Under the pieces are notes generated by a model. That model saw only the letters and a program-made list of their open reading frames with translations. It had not been told where the DNA came from and did not search any database. 7,528 nucleotides of DNA, from assembly GCA_020026285.1 (NCBI GenBank), contig JAHHQS010000173.1:1-7528 (forward strand). The letters run 5' to 3'. Numbering within the stretch: position 1 is the first letter of the stretch; each line of letters opens with the position of its first letter. This DNA is from Parabacteroides sp. (lineage in GTDB: Bacteria > Bacteroidota > Bacteroidia > Bacteroidales > Tannerellaceae). This document shows positions 1 to 6,873 of the stretch, piece by piece. A program made the translations under genes and the position numbers.

Positions 1-2108
1 CTAATGGAATTGGAAAAAAATATTTAATTCAGCATAGTGCCGGTTCAGGTAAATCAAATTCTATTTCATGGCTTGCACATCAACTTATCGGTCTTGAAAA
101 AGACGGTCATCCTATGGTTGACTCTGTGCTTGTTGTTACAGATCGTAGGATACTTGATAAGCAAATAAGAGACAATATCAAACAATTCATGCAAGTGGCA
201 AATACTGTAGCATGGGCAGAACATTCTGGGGATTTAAGAAAAGCAATTCAAGGTGGTAAGAGAATCATTATTACTACCGTTGAAAAGTTTCCTTATGTTG
301 TTCCGGATATTGGTGCTACCCATAAAGAAAACCATTTTGCTGTTATTATCGACGAAGCTCATTCCGGTCAGAGTGGACGCAACTCTGCTAATATGAACTT
401 AGCACTTTCAGGTCTTGCTACAGGTGATGAAGTTGATAATGAAGATAAAATCAACGCAATGATGGAAGGACGAAAGTTACTGACAAATGCAAGTTATTTT
501 GCATTTACTGCTACTCCTAAAAATAAAACATTAGAAACTTTCGGTATGTTAGTTGTAGATGAAAATGGCAACCCAATTCTCAATGAAGATGGAGAATTGC
601 AGCACAGACCATTTCATTCTTATACAATGAAACAGGCTATTCAAGAAGGTTTTATTCTTGATGTTTTGAAATATTATACACCGATTTCAAGCTACTATAA
701 GCTTATGAAAACAGTACAAGATGACCCGATGTTCGACAAGAAACGTGCTCAAAAGAAATTACGCTCTTTTGTAGAAAGTGATAGCTATACCATCGCTCAA
801 AAGGCTGAAATGATGGTAGAACATTTCCACGAGCAAGTTATTTCAAAAGGCAAAATTGGCGGACAAGCTCGTGCTATGGTTGTAACTTCAAGTATTCCTC
901 GTTGTATAGAGTATTACGTTGCGATAAATAAATGCCTTGAAGCTCGCCATAGTCCATATAAGACAATCGTCGCATTTTCGGGCGAACACAAATATAAGGG
1001 ACAAGAGCCTGCACTTACTTCAGCAGGGTTAAATGGTTTCCCAGACGCAAAGATTCCAAAAACTTTAAAGACCGATCCTTATAGAATCCTGATTGTTGCC
1101 GATATGTTCCAAACAGGATTTGACGAACCACTACTTCATACAATGTATGTAGATAAAATGCTTTATGATATTAAGGCTGTTCAAACATTATCAAGATTAA
1201 ACAGATGTCATCCACAAAAGCATGATACATTCGTTTTGGACTTTGCAAATAGTCCGGATATGATTGAAAAATCTTTCTCAAGATATTATAGAACAACACT
1301 TCTTTCGGGAGAAACAGACCCGAATAAATTATATGATTTGATTGCTACGATGGAAGGATACCAAGTTTATTCAGACGAAGATGTTGAATCACTTGTAAAT
1401 CTGTACCTTGATGGAGCTGAAAGAGATAAGCTTGATCCAATTCTTGATTTTTGTGTAGTAGCTTATAAAGGATTAGAAACAGACGATCAAATTAAATTCA
1501 AGAGTTCTGCTAAAGCATTCTGCCGTACATACGGATTCCTTGGAGCAATTCTGCCTTATGGAAATGCTGAATGGGAGCGTTTGTCAATCTTTATGAATCT
1601 ACTTATACCGAAGCTTCCATCACCTCGTGATGATGATTTTTCTGAAGGTATATTAGATGTTATTGACCTTGATAGTTATCGTTTAGAAGCTCAGGAATCA
1701 ATGTCAATAAAACTTGCAGATGAAGATGCAGAAGTTGCACCTGTTCCGGCAGGCAGTGCTGGACATATTGTAAATCCTGAAATGGATTATCTTTCAATGA
1801 TATTGAATGATTTCAACGATATGTTTGGAAACATTGATTGGAAAGAACCAGATAATGTTAGAAGACAAATTATTGCTATTCCGGATATGGTCGCAAAAGA
1901 TGAAAAATATCGAAATGCAATGAAAAACTCTGATAAACAAAATGCTCGTATGGAAAGCGAACGTGCATTGCAGCAAGTTATTTTCTCAGTTATGGCAGAT
2001 AATATGGAACTGTTTAAACAATTCCAAGATAATCCATCTTTCAAGAAATGGTTATCTGACTTAGTATTCAATACAACATATACACCTAATAAAAATTTAC
2101 AGGAGTAG
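1..2108 (+). CDS. hsdR: Type I restriction enzyme R subunit, 5'-truncated by window edge
   Basis: This is the ATP-dependent translocase/endonuclease subunit of a type I restriction-modification complex, which pumps DNA and cuts unmodified DNA together with HsdM and HsdS. The reading frame is open from base 3, upstream of the first ATG at 114, so the start lies outside the window; about 701 residues are present. Visible SF2 helicase motifs are Walker A AGSGKS (nt 39-56), the DEAH box (nt 351-362), motif III FTATP (nt 504-518), a FQTGFDEP segment near nt 1110-1133, and motif VI QTLSRLNR (nt 1182-1205). The rest is the helical C-terminal region that normally contacts HsdM. HsdR proteins are usually about 1000 residues, so the missing part should be the roughly 300-residue N-terminal PD-(D/E)xK nuclease domain. 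The frame is intact to its TAG stop. It is followed after 35 bp by two genes on the same strand, probably in one operon. The family call is secure. Confidence 0.95.
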   Translation, partial: NGIGKKYLIQHSAGSGKSNSISWLAHQLIGLEKDGHPMVDSVLVVTDRRILDKQIRDNIKQFMQVANTVAWAEHSGDLRKAIQGGKRIIITTVEKFPYVVPDIGATHKENHFAVIIDEAHSGQSGRNSANMNLALSGLATGDEVDNEDKINAMMEGRKLLTNASYFAFTATPKNKTLETFGMLVVDENGNPILNEDGELQHRPFHSYTMKQAIQEGFILDVLKYYTPISSYYKLMKTVQDDPMFDKKRAQKKLRSFVESDSYTIAQKAEMMVEHFHEQVISKGKIGGQARAMVVTSSIPRCIEYYVAINKCLEARHSPYKTIVAFSGEHKYKGQEPALTSAGLNGFPDAKIPKTLKTDPYRILIVADMFQTGFDEPLLHTMYVDKMLYDIKAVQTLSRLNRCHPQKHDTFVLDFANSPDMIEKSFSRYYRTTLLSGETDPNKLYDLIATMEGYQVYSDEDVESLVNLYLDGAERDKLDPILDFCVVAYKGLETDDQIKFKSSAKAFCRTYGFLGAILPYGNAEWERLSIFMNLLIPKLPSPRDDDFSEGILDVIDLDSYRLEAQESMSIKLADEDAEVAPVPAGSAGHIVNPEMDYLSMILNDFNDMFGNIDWKEPDNVRRQIIAIPDMVAKDEKYRNAMKNSDKQNARMESERALQQVIFSVMADNMELFKQFQDNPSFKKWLSDLVFNTTYTPNKNLQE

Positions 2109-2143
2109 TGTAAGGAAAATTAGTAGATTGGAGGGATGAGGTA

Positions 2144-3172
2144 ATGTCATATACGGTTTGCTCATCAGAAAAATTAAGAAAATCCGGTGCGGATGCGGAA
2201 ACTAAAGCTATGCTTTATCTCATGAACTTCCGTAAAGATAGTTCTGAGATGAATTATTTTGTGGTAGACTTTTTTAACGATGTTACAGGCATGGATAGAA
2301 TGGGCAGAAAATTATGGGATGTTCAATCTAAGGCAAGTAAAACAGCAAGTGCTAAAGGAATTGGCAGAGAATTAGTTACACTTTTTAAAAACTATTTGAG
2401 TGAATTTACATTTGTTGATTATGTAATCTTTATGGGCGGAGTTCCTGACACCTTTAGGATAGATTCTTCACAAAATCTTTTTGATGCAACTAATATTAAC
2501 GAAAAGGCTTTAATCAGTGTCAGAAAAGGACTTATAGAAGAAAGTGAGCAAAAAGAATATATCGATAATTCTTACATCACAGATAAAAATATTGATGGTT
2601 TTTTAAAAGTAGTTTGGTTTGTTGTTGATGATAAGTTACCACAAGATTATATTAAAGAGATTATAAAAAATCATCCATCAATCATTCCACCTGATTCTGA
2701 GTTAATAAGTATTTTTAATGAGATTAGAAATAAACAATCAGAATTGAAAAATACAAATGTAGAGGGCGTAACAATAGAAAGGATTGATGAAGTTCTTTCA
2801 TATGGCAGGGAATTAAAAACGCACGAAATAAGATTGTTAGTTCTGCAAAGAATTCTAAATACCGATCCTCTTTCAAAAGGTATACCTGAACCATTTATGG
2901 AGGTGTACTTGAAATATCCGGAGGAAAGAAGAAAAATGCTACTAGAGCAATGTCAAAGTGCAATGTGCAGAGCATTATTTAACAATTCACTTGCACAAGC
3001 TTATTGGGCATTGTTTGATAGTGTTTATACATCAATTATTCAGAATCCTGATAAAAATATCGATTATATTGTTGATTCGATTCCGGATGAAGTGTTAGAT
3101 GCGTGTACGGATTTTGATGCATTTTCATTAAAGTATTTTATTGCCAAAATTAAGGAGGGGGTATCACAATGA
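2144..3172 (+). CDS. Putative Cap4-like (DUF4297-type) nuclease, LmuA-like partner of SMC ATPase
   Basis: This 342-residue protein is probably the effector nuclease of a two-gene defence module. The N-terminal 100 residues carry a plausible PD-(D/E)xK arrangement of the Cap4/Mrr style: GADAE at 15-19 with acidic E19, hydrophobic strand then D46 in the DFFNDVTG segment (42-49), and a Q61-S-K63 motif (WDVQSKA). The QxK form of the catalytic lysine motif is typical of Cap4/DUF4297 nucleases such as LmuA of Lamassu. Residues about 150-342 look helical, carry no motif I recognise, and may bind the ATPase. The ATG is supported by GGAGGG at 2130-2135, 8 nt upstream. The stop overlaps the next start (ATGA at 3169-3172), so the two products are likely translationally coupled and made together. 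The CDS is certain. The nuclease assignment rests on short motifs and is moderate; the Lamassu link is inference from this gene plus its neighbour. Confidence 0.7.
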   Translation: MSYTVCSSEKLRKSGADAETKAMLYLMNFRKDSSEMNYFVVDFFNDVTGMDRMGRKLWDVQSKASKTASAKGIGRELVTLFKNYLSEFTFVDYVIFMGGVPDTFRIDSSQNLFDATNINEKALISVRKGLIEESEQKEYIDNSYITDKNIDGFLKVVWFVVDDKLPQDYIKEIIKNHPSIIPPDSELISIFNEIRNKQSELKNTNVEGVTIERIDEVLSYGRELKTHEIRLLVLQRILNTDPLSKGIPEPFMEVYLKYPEERRKMLLEQCQSAMCRALFNNSLAQAYWALFDSVYTSIIQNPDKNIDYIVDSIPDEVLDACTDFDAFSLKYFIAKIKEGVSQ

Positions 3173-4776
3173 TTATACGAAAAGTGGCTGTTGGTAATAG
3201 TGAAGAAGCCTTTATTGAAGATACTTTTTCAGAAGGGCTAAATATATTACTGAGTGATGACAATAACAAAGGAAAAACTATTATTATTCAATCTTTGCTG
3301 TATGCTCTTGGAAATAAGCCTATTTTCCCAGATTCATTCAATTACAAAAACTTTGTTTATTATCTTGAATTTGAACATAATAGTGAAAGATATATTATCG
3401 TGAGGTCGGGAGATGAATATGTTCTGAAATACTCTGATAAACTAGGAATTTTTGAAGGAATGTCAGAGTTGAAAAGATTTTGGAATAACAATATTTTTCA
3501 GCTTCCTATGATTCAATTTAATGGAGATAAAAGAATTGTTGATATGGAGCTATTTGTTCAATTATTTTTTGTGGGACAAGACGGAAAGGATACATCGACT
3601 ATTTTTAATAGCGGATTCTACCATAAAGATGACTTTAGAAATATGTTGCTCTCATATTCCGGTGATTTTTCATCAGAGATTACGCCTACAGAAATAAAAA
3701 AGATTAAAGATAAAATTAAAGAGTTAAAGGTTCGAAGAAAAGAACAATTAAACTTGTCTGATTTTTATAAGACAGCTGCGGTTGCACCAGAGTATTTGAG
3801 CAAAATTAAAGATAGAGATGCATTTAATAAACGTGTTGATGAAATGGACTCTATAACGGATTTGATTACCGAAATTAAGAAAAAAAGGAATCGCTTAGCT
3901 GCCGAAAAATCATTATGGAATGGAACATTAAAAGAACTTAATTCATTGAATAGGAATATTAAAGTAGGTGAATTACGCTGTATGGATTGTGATTCTACCC
4001 ATATAGCTTATAAAGGAACAAGTAAATCTAAATATTCCTTTGATATTTCGACACCATTGATGAGAAAGCAAATAATAGAATCTATAAATGAGAAGATTTC
4101 TGATTTTACAGAAGAAATAAAAAAGCTTGATCTTGAAATACAAAAACAACAAGATGAACTCAATTCTTTGATGGATAATGAGGATATAACAATAGAAAAT
4201 ATTGTTGCATATAAAATGGGATACAAGAGTGTTGCTGATATTGAACAAACAATAGACGATATTGACAAAGAACTCGAACAATATGAAGGTACTCTCAAAG
4301 TTGGAAAAAACTTTTCGGATGAAGCAAAAGAGGAAAGAGAAGAATTCTATGGTCGCTTTATGTCTTTAATGAATGAGAAAAAGAAGCAAATAGATATAGA
4401 AAGCGAAAAGGAATACGAGGATATTTTCACAAAGCGAGGCACTGTTGTTTCTGGTAGTGAAGAAACGGTATTCTATGTTTCAAAATTGTTGGCTTCTGTT
4501 GAAATGACAGGTCATGATTGTCCAATTATAATGGATTCTTTTAGAGCTGAAGATCTTTCTACAGATAAAGAAAAACGTGTGTTAGAATTGTTTGGAGAAT
4601 TAAGAAATCAATGTATTTTAACAACCACGTTAAAAACAGAAGAAATAGGAAAATATGATGATATGAAGAATGTTAACATAGTCGATTATTCTTCTCATAG
4701 CACAAATAAAATTCTGAATCAAGATGATTTAGAAGAATTTAAAAAGTTACTTCAAAATATGTATATAGAAATATAG
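3169..4776 (+). CDS. Rad50/SMC-like ATPase with zinc-hook CxxC (LmuB-like / ABC-three-component ATPase)
   Basis: A 535-residue ABC-type ATPase with split head and central coiled coil. The N-terminal head has a P-loop at 29-37 (SDDNNKGKT), in which serine replaces the usual first glycine. Long charged helices at roughly 170-265 and 300-375 look like antiparallel coiled-coil arms. Between them, C271-x-x-C274 sits at the midpoint, where Rad50 has its zinc hook. The C-terminal head has a signature-like VSGSEE (S428-E432) and Walker B CPIIMD ending in D456; serine 457 stands where the catalytic glutamate usually is, with E461 nearby. The protein is much shorter than Rad50 (about 1300 residues) and in the range of short LmuB/ABC-3C ATPases. 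An RBS, AAGGAGGGG at 3152-3160, precedes the ATG that overlaps the upstream stop. Likely role: sensing DNA ends or phage DNA and releasing the partner nuclease. The ATPase fold is well supported; the defence role is inferred from family and context. Confidence 0.8.
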   Translation: MIIRKVAVGNSEEAFIEDTFSEGLNILLSDDNNKGKTIIIQSLLYALGNKPIFPDSFNYKNFVYYLEFEHNSERYIIVRSGDEYVLKYSDKLGIFEGMSELKRFWNNNIFQLPMIQFNGDKRIVDMELFVQLFFVGQDGKDTSTIFNSGFYHKDDFRNMLLSYSGDFSSEITPTEIKKIKDKIKELKVRRKEQLNLSDFYKTAAVAPEYLSKIKDRDAFNKRVDEMDSITDLITEIKKKRNRLAAEKSLWNGTLKELNSLNRNIKVGELRCMDCDSTHIAYKGTSKSKYSFDISTPLMRKQIIESINEKISDFTEEIKKLDLEIQKQQDELNSLMDNEDITIENIVAYKMGYKSVADIEQTIDDIDKELEQYEGTLKVGKNFSDEAKEEREEFYGRFMSLMNEKKKQIDIESEKEYEDIFTKRGTVVSGSEETVFYVSKLLASVEMTGHDCPIIMDSFRAEDLSTDKEKRVLELFGELRNQCILTTTLKTEEIGKYDDMKNVNIVDYSSHSTNKILNQDDLEEFKKLLQNMYIEI

Positions 4777-4863
4777 AGTGTTGAAAAATCTACAAGTTAA
4801 TATTTCGAGTAATCATCTCTAAGTGAGATAGAAAAAGGGAGAAACTTTCACAGTCTCGATTTA

Positions 4864-4922
4864 AATGATGAGAAGCTCAGCAGCTGATGTTAAATACATT
4901 GCTGTCTGAGCTTCTTATCATT
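4864..4922. terminator. Long inverted repeat between convergent genes, probable bidirectional terminator
   Basis: The left arm 4864-4884 (AATGATGAGAAGCTCAGCAGC) pairs with the right arm 4901-4922 through about 20 base pairs, with one mismatch and one bulged base. The loop of 16 nt contains a further ATGT/ACAT pairing. It lies between the stop of the plus-strand ATPase gene and the stop of the minus-strand immA-like gene, and its right arm overlaps that stop codon. Position and symmetry fit a shared terminator. T-tracts on either side are weak (TTCG to the right, TTTAAAT to the left), so efficiency is uncertain. The 87 bp from 4777 to 4863 hold no gene; a small ATCTC/GAGAT hairpin at 4815-4829 is the only other structure seen. 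Confidence 0.6.
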
Positions 4923-5463
4923 CGTACTGTAAATCATCATAGTCCCCTAAGTCATCTTTCAGGAACCCTGATTTCCGAATGTACATAGGATTAACCAGTT
5001 CTCCTTTTTCGTGAAGTAAGCTAAATTTGTAATCCAATAGTGATGCTGGTACATAAAGTTTTTTTGCTGTTTCAAAGAAGGAATATGCAGACAGGCATTC
5101 CAAGACCTCATCATCTTCCAAAAGAAGCTCTGCGGCAAAGAAATTTGCTTCATTTTCCTCCAGTGAGCTGCCATCCAACACCTCCATTTCTTGAAAGCCT
5201 TTCATCATTGCAATCTTAGAATGAAGCACTGCGTGTCCTAACTCATGAGCAACTAAGATGCGTTCCAGCACTTCATTTACATTGCTGTCAATTACAATAT
5301 TCTTTTGCCTGGACTGATAAAAGAAAAAGCCTTTTAGTTTCTTTTCCATATTATAGAAGTGTATTTTGATTCCCAATAATGTGCAAAGTTCATAGGGATC
5401 TCTGGTATCATATTTTTTTACCAGTTTTTCTACAGCTGCAATAATGTGTGCTGTTGTTCTCAC
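4918..5463 (-). CDS. immA: ImmA/IrrE-family zinc metallopeptidase
   Basis: A cytoplasmic zinc-dependent protease of the ImmA/IrrE family. The known role of ImmA in ICEBs1 and related phages is to cleave the cognate ImmR repressor and so induce the element. The HELGH zinc motif is at residues 73-77 with a further H81, and the downstream EENEANFFAAELLL segment (about 102-115) should supply the third ligand. I chose the GTG at 5461-5463 (181 residues) because a strong GGAGG lies 8 nt upstream of it on the minus strand, inside the longer frame. The first in-frame ATG at 5494-5496 (192 residues) has no comparable RBS. The gene follows the immR-like gene by 65 bp on the same strand and is presumably cotranscribed. 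Family is clear; the substrate is inferred from adjacency. Confidence 0.88.
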   Translation of the reverse strand: MRTTAHIIAAVEKLVKKYDTRDPYELCTLLGIKIHFYNMEKKLKGFFFYQSRQKNIVIDSNVNEVLERILVAHELGHAVLHSKIAMMKGFQEMEVLDGSSLEENEANFFAAELLLEDDEVLECLSAYSFFETAKKLYVPASLLDYKFSLLHEKGELVNPMYIRKSGFLKDDLGDYDDLQYE

Positions 5464-5528
5464 TTGCTTCACCTCCAAATTGAGCACAGAAAGCATCTTT
5501 TAATGAGTAAGGTCAGGTGCATTTGACT

Positions 5529-5978
5529 TTATTCTGTCTGCTTATGCTTTCTGTACTTTTTGGGAGTGAATTTTTCTCTGGCACTTTTTTTGGAATCCAT
5601 ATAGACAGTCATCAATGCCTGAAAGAATACATCTTTGGCATCTTCATCCAAATCTCCACCAGCAAAGAGAGAACTTACTCGTCCCAATACTTCCTGTGCT
5701 TCTTTTGCTCCTTTTGAGCCGAATTGCTCTCGTGCTTCAGCCAAAAACATATCTTCATCAATATGGCTTTGTGTATTGGTTTCTTGGTCATTCAACAGAT
5801 ATGAAACAGAAATATGCAATGCTTCAGCCAACTTTTTCATATTGTTTTTTCGGGGAAGGGTTCCCAGTTGTTCATAGGTATAGAGAGATCTTTCGGAGAT
5901 ACCGGTTAACTGGGCAAGCTCTGTTTGAGAGAGGTTCATTGCCAGTCGAGCCTCCTTCACTTTTTCACCAAATGTCAT
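5529..5978 (-). CDS. immR: ImmR-like XRE-family repressor
   Basis: A 149-residue DNA-binding repressor. The N-terminal XRE helix-turn-helix spans about residues 5-63, with LSQTELAQLTG (16-26) as the first helix and turn and ISERSLYTYE (27-36) as the recognition helix. The tail has an acidic segment (IDEDMFLAEAREQFG, 73-87), an LFAGGDLDEDAKD segment (104-116) and a basic C-terminus (TPKKYRKHK, 138-146). This tail type is common in repressors of clostridial integrative elements. It is encoded directly upstream of the immA-like protease, the arrangement of the ICEBs1 ImmR-ImmA pair, and next to a control region containing many AACTTCTGA repeats that are its likely operators. Its leader is about 100 nt if it starts from the leftward promoter near 6088-6116. 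A GAAAGGG element about 10 nt upstream of the ATG is a modest RBS. Confidence is high for the family, good for the role as element repressor. Confidence 0.88.
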   Translation of the reverse strand: MTFGEKVKEARLAMNLSQTELAQLTGISERSLYTYEQLGTLPRKNNMKKLAEALHISVSYLLNDQETNTQSHIDEDMFLAEAREQFGSKGAKEAQEVLGRVSSLFAGGDLDEDAKDVFFQALMTVYMDSKKSAREKFTPKKYRKHKQTE

Positions 5979-6029
5979 ATCTTTTTCGCCCTTTCTATAA
6001 AATAGTTTTCTGTAACTTCTGATTATCTA

Positions 6030-6057
6030 TTGACAAACTTCTGAAAATAGTTATAAT
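6030..6057 (+). promoter_or_regulatory. Rightward sigma-A promoter, perfect consensus boxes
   Basis: TTGACA at 6030-6035 and TATAAT at 6052-6057 are separated by 16 bp. An exact AACTTCTGA repeat fills the first part of the spacer, so a bound repressor would block polymerase. Transcription would start near 6064 and run about 190 nt through the leftward promoter and a structured leader to the regulator gene at 6256. Consensus strength suggests the promoter must be tightly repressed. Confidence 0.8.
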
Positions 6058-6087
6058 AAAACAAAAAAGAAGTTTAACTTCGGTTTA

Positions 6088-6116
6088 ATTATATATCAGA
6101 AGCTAAAATAAGTCAA
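6088..6116 (-). promoter_or_regulatory. Leftward sigma-A promoter for immR-immA
   Basis: Read on the minus strand, TTGACT (6116-6111) and TATAAT (6093-6088) are separated by 17 bp. An AGCTTCTGA operator copy occupies the spacer (6104-6096). Transcription would start near 6081 and run left through the rightward promoter to the immR-like ATG at 5978. This is the only good promoter I find upstream of that gene. An operator in the spacer predicts autoregulation. Confidence 0.72.
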
Positions 6117-6161
6117 TAACTTCCGACTGAAACTTCTGAATCTGCTTTATGATAAATTAAG

Positions 6162-6210
6162 AAGCCCATGATACAGTATTTCATACTCTCGTGGCTCGAA
6201 CAATGGGCTT
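6162..6210 (+). promoter_or_regulatory. Structured 5' leader upstream of the sigma-like regulator
   Basis: An 8-bp stem, AAGCCCAT (6162-6169) with ATGGGCTT (6203-6210), encloses a 33-nt interior that holds a second hairpin, AGTAT-TTC-ATACT (6175-6187). No T-run follows, so it is not a terminator. It lies in the leader of the rightward transcript, 35 nt before the RBS of the 6256 gene. It may affect RNA stability or translation, or be a DNA-level site. Function is unknown. Confidence 0.45.
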
Positions 6211-6255
6211 AGAAAGGAATTTATAATATGACATAAATTTGAAAGGAGATTCTTT

Positions 6256-6813
6256 ATGAGCAGAAATAATACACAAGCCTTACATAACATTCGGATGTTG
6301 TGTCGTATGCAGCAGGTTGATGAAAAAGTTCTGTATGAGCGTTCCAGGCTGATTCTTTCTATTTATCGAGATGTTTGCTGGTCTACTATGGGACGTGCAG
6401 AGGAAATCTGTGATGATCTTATTTGCACCTGTAGCTCCAACTTGGATGGAGCGTTGATTTATCTGGAAACATTTGCACCGGATGAAGCAAGGGAACGCTT
6501 TGAAGAAAAGATCCGCAGTCTCTTTGAAACACGGTGGATCATCGAACTGATAGATAACGCAATGGGGCGAATTAGAGATTATCCTTGTCGTGGAGATTTA
6601 TATTGTGAAATCCTCTCCAAATGTTATCTGAGCCGCTTTAAGTATAAAGAAGTAGAAATATTGGAAATCATGGATATGGAACGCAGCACCTATTATGACC
6701 GAAAAAAAGAAGCAATTTTGCTGTTTGGTTTGTCCTTGTGGGGAAATGCAATTCCTATGCTGAAGCAGCTTCTGATTACTGCGAAAGAAGAGGAGGAATG
6801 TATAGGATATTAA
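6256..6813 (+). CDS. Putative ArpU / sigma-region-4-like regulator of the mobile element
   Basis: A 185-residue protein. Residues about 115-165 form a helix-turn-helix like sigma-70 region 4 and ArpU/RinA-type phage activators: a first helix in YKEVEILEIM (130-139), a turn at DMERS, and a recognition helix STYYDRKKEAILLFG (144-158). The STYYDRKKEA pattern is the recognisable part. The N-terminal 110 residues are helical without a known motif. There are nine cysteines (16, 41, 52, 57, 59, 111, 117, 123, 182), high for a cytoplasmic regulator, but no standard metal cluster. The start is supported by AAAGGAG ending 8 nt upstream. It is the first gene reached by the rightward immune-region promoter, so it should be expressed on induction. 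Five phased repeats begin 10 bp after its stop, so it may activate the next promoter. The CDS is solid; the regulatory role is moderate. Confidence 0.75.
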   Translation: MSRNNTQALHNIRMLCRMQQVDEKVLYERSRLILSIYRDVCWSTMGRAEEICDDLICTCSSNLDGALIYLETFAPDEARERFEEKIRSLFETRWIIELIDNAMGRIRDYPCRGDLYCEILSKCYLSRFKYKEVEILEIMDMERSTYYDRKKEAILLFGLSLWGNAIPMLKQLLITAKEEEECIGY

Positions 6814-6822
6814 ACCAAAGCG

Positions 6823-6873
6823 TCCGATAAAAGTCCGACGAAATTCCGATATTTTTCCTACTGAAAGTCCGAC
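6823..6873 (+). repeat. Five helically phased TCCGA repeats
   Basis: The core TCCGA[T/C] occurs at 6823, 6834 and 6845, a degenerate TCCTAC at 6856, and TCCGAC again at 6868. Core starts are 11, 11, 11 and 12 bp apart, so all cores face the same side of the helix. The preceding bases are mostly A/T-rich. The last copy overlaps the -35 position of the promoter that follows. This is what a cooperative activator or repressor site array looks like. The binding protein is not known; the regulator encoded immediately upstream is the best candidate. Confidence 0.75.

Larger units (their letters stand above)
6014..6139. repeat. AACTTCTGA operator repeats around the immR control promoters
   Basis: Copies on the plus strand: 6014-6022 (exact), 6036-6044 (exact), 6076-6084 (AACTTCGGT), 6118-6126 (AACTTCCGA) and 6131-6139 (exact). 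Copies on the minus strand: 6096-6104 (AGCTTCTGA) and a half-site at 6069-6074. The last forms, with 6076-6081, a perfect palindrome GAAGTT-T-AACTTC (6069-6081). The first two exact copies are 22 bp apart. One copy lies inside the spacer of each of the two promoters, in the same orientation relative to each promoter. These are the likely binding sites of the adjacent XRE repressor; the binding itself is inference. Confidence 0.75.

Noticed and set aside
1787..2071. Minus-strand open frames of 94 and 60 codons inside hsdR
   Set aside because: They lie fully opposite a conserved helicase gene, have no RBS, and have composition typical of antisense shadows.
3973..4298. Minus-strand frames of 96 and 102 codons opposite the ATPase gene
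   Set aside because: Hydrophobic Phe/Ile/Ser-rich composition is the complement of coiled-coil Lys/Glu codons; no start signals.
4959..5174. 71-codon minus-strand frame within the immA-like gene
   Set aside because: Alternative frame of a clear metallopeptidase gene on the same strand, without its own RBS.
5517..6022. Plus-strand frames of 66, 80 and 135 codons opposite immR
   Set aside because: Antisense to a well-supported XRE repressor; no RBS or recognisable domain.
6014..6139. CRISPR-like array, because of repeated AACTTCTGA
   Set aside because: Units are 9 bp, in both orientations and irregularly spaced, with promoter boxes in between; this is an operator array.
6162..6210. tRNA or tRNA-fragment attachment site, because of the closing stem and a CTCGAAC-like loop
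   Set aside because: Only 49 nt with no anticodon or D arm; not a cloverleaf, and no second copy in the window to form direct att repeats.
6222..6227. TATAAT as a second rightward promoter just before the 6256 gene
   Set aside because: No acceptable -35 at 16-18 bp upstream; it probably reflects the AT-rich region before the RBS.
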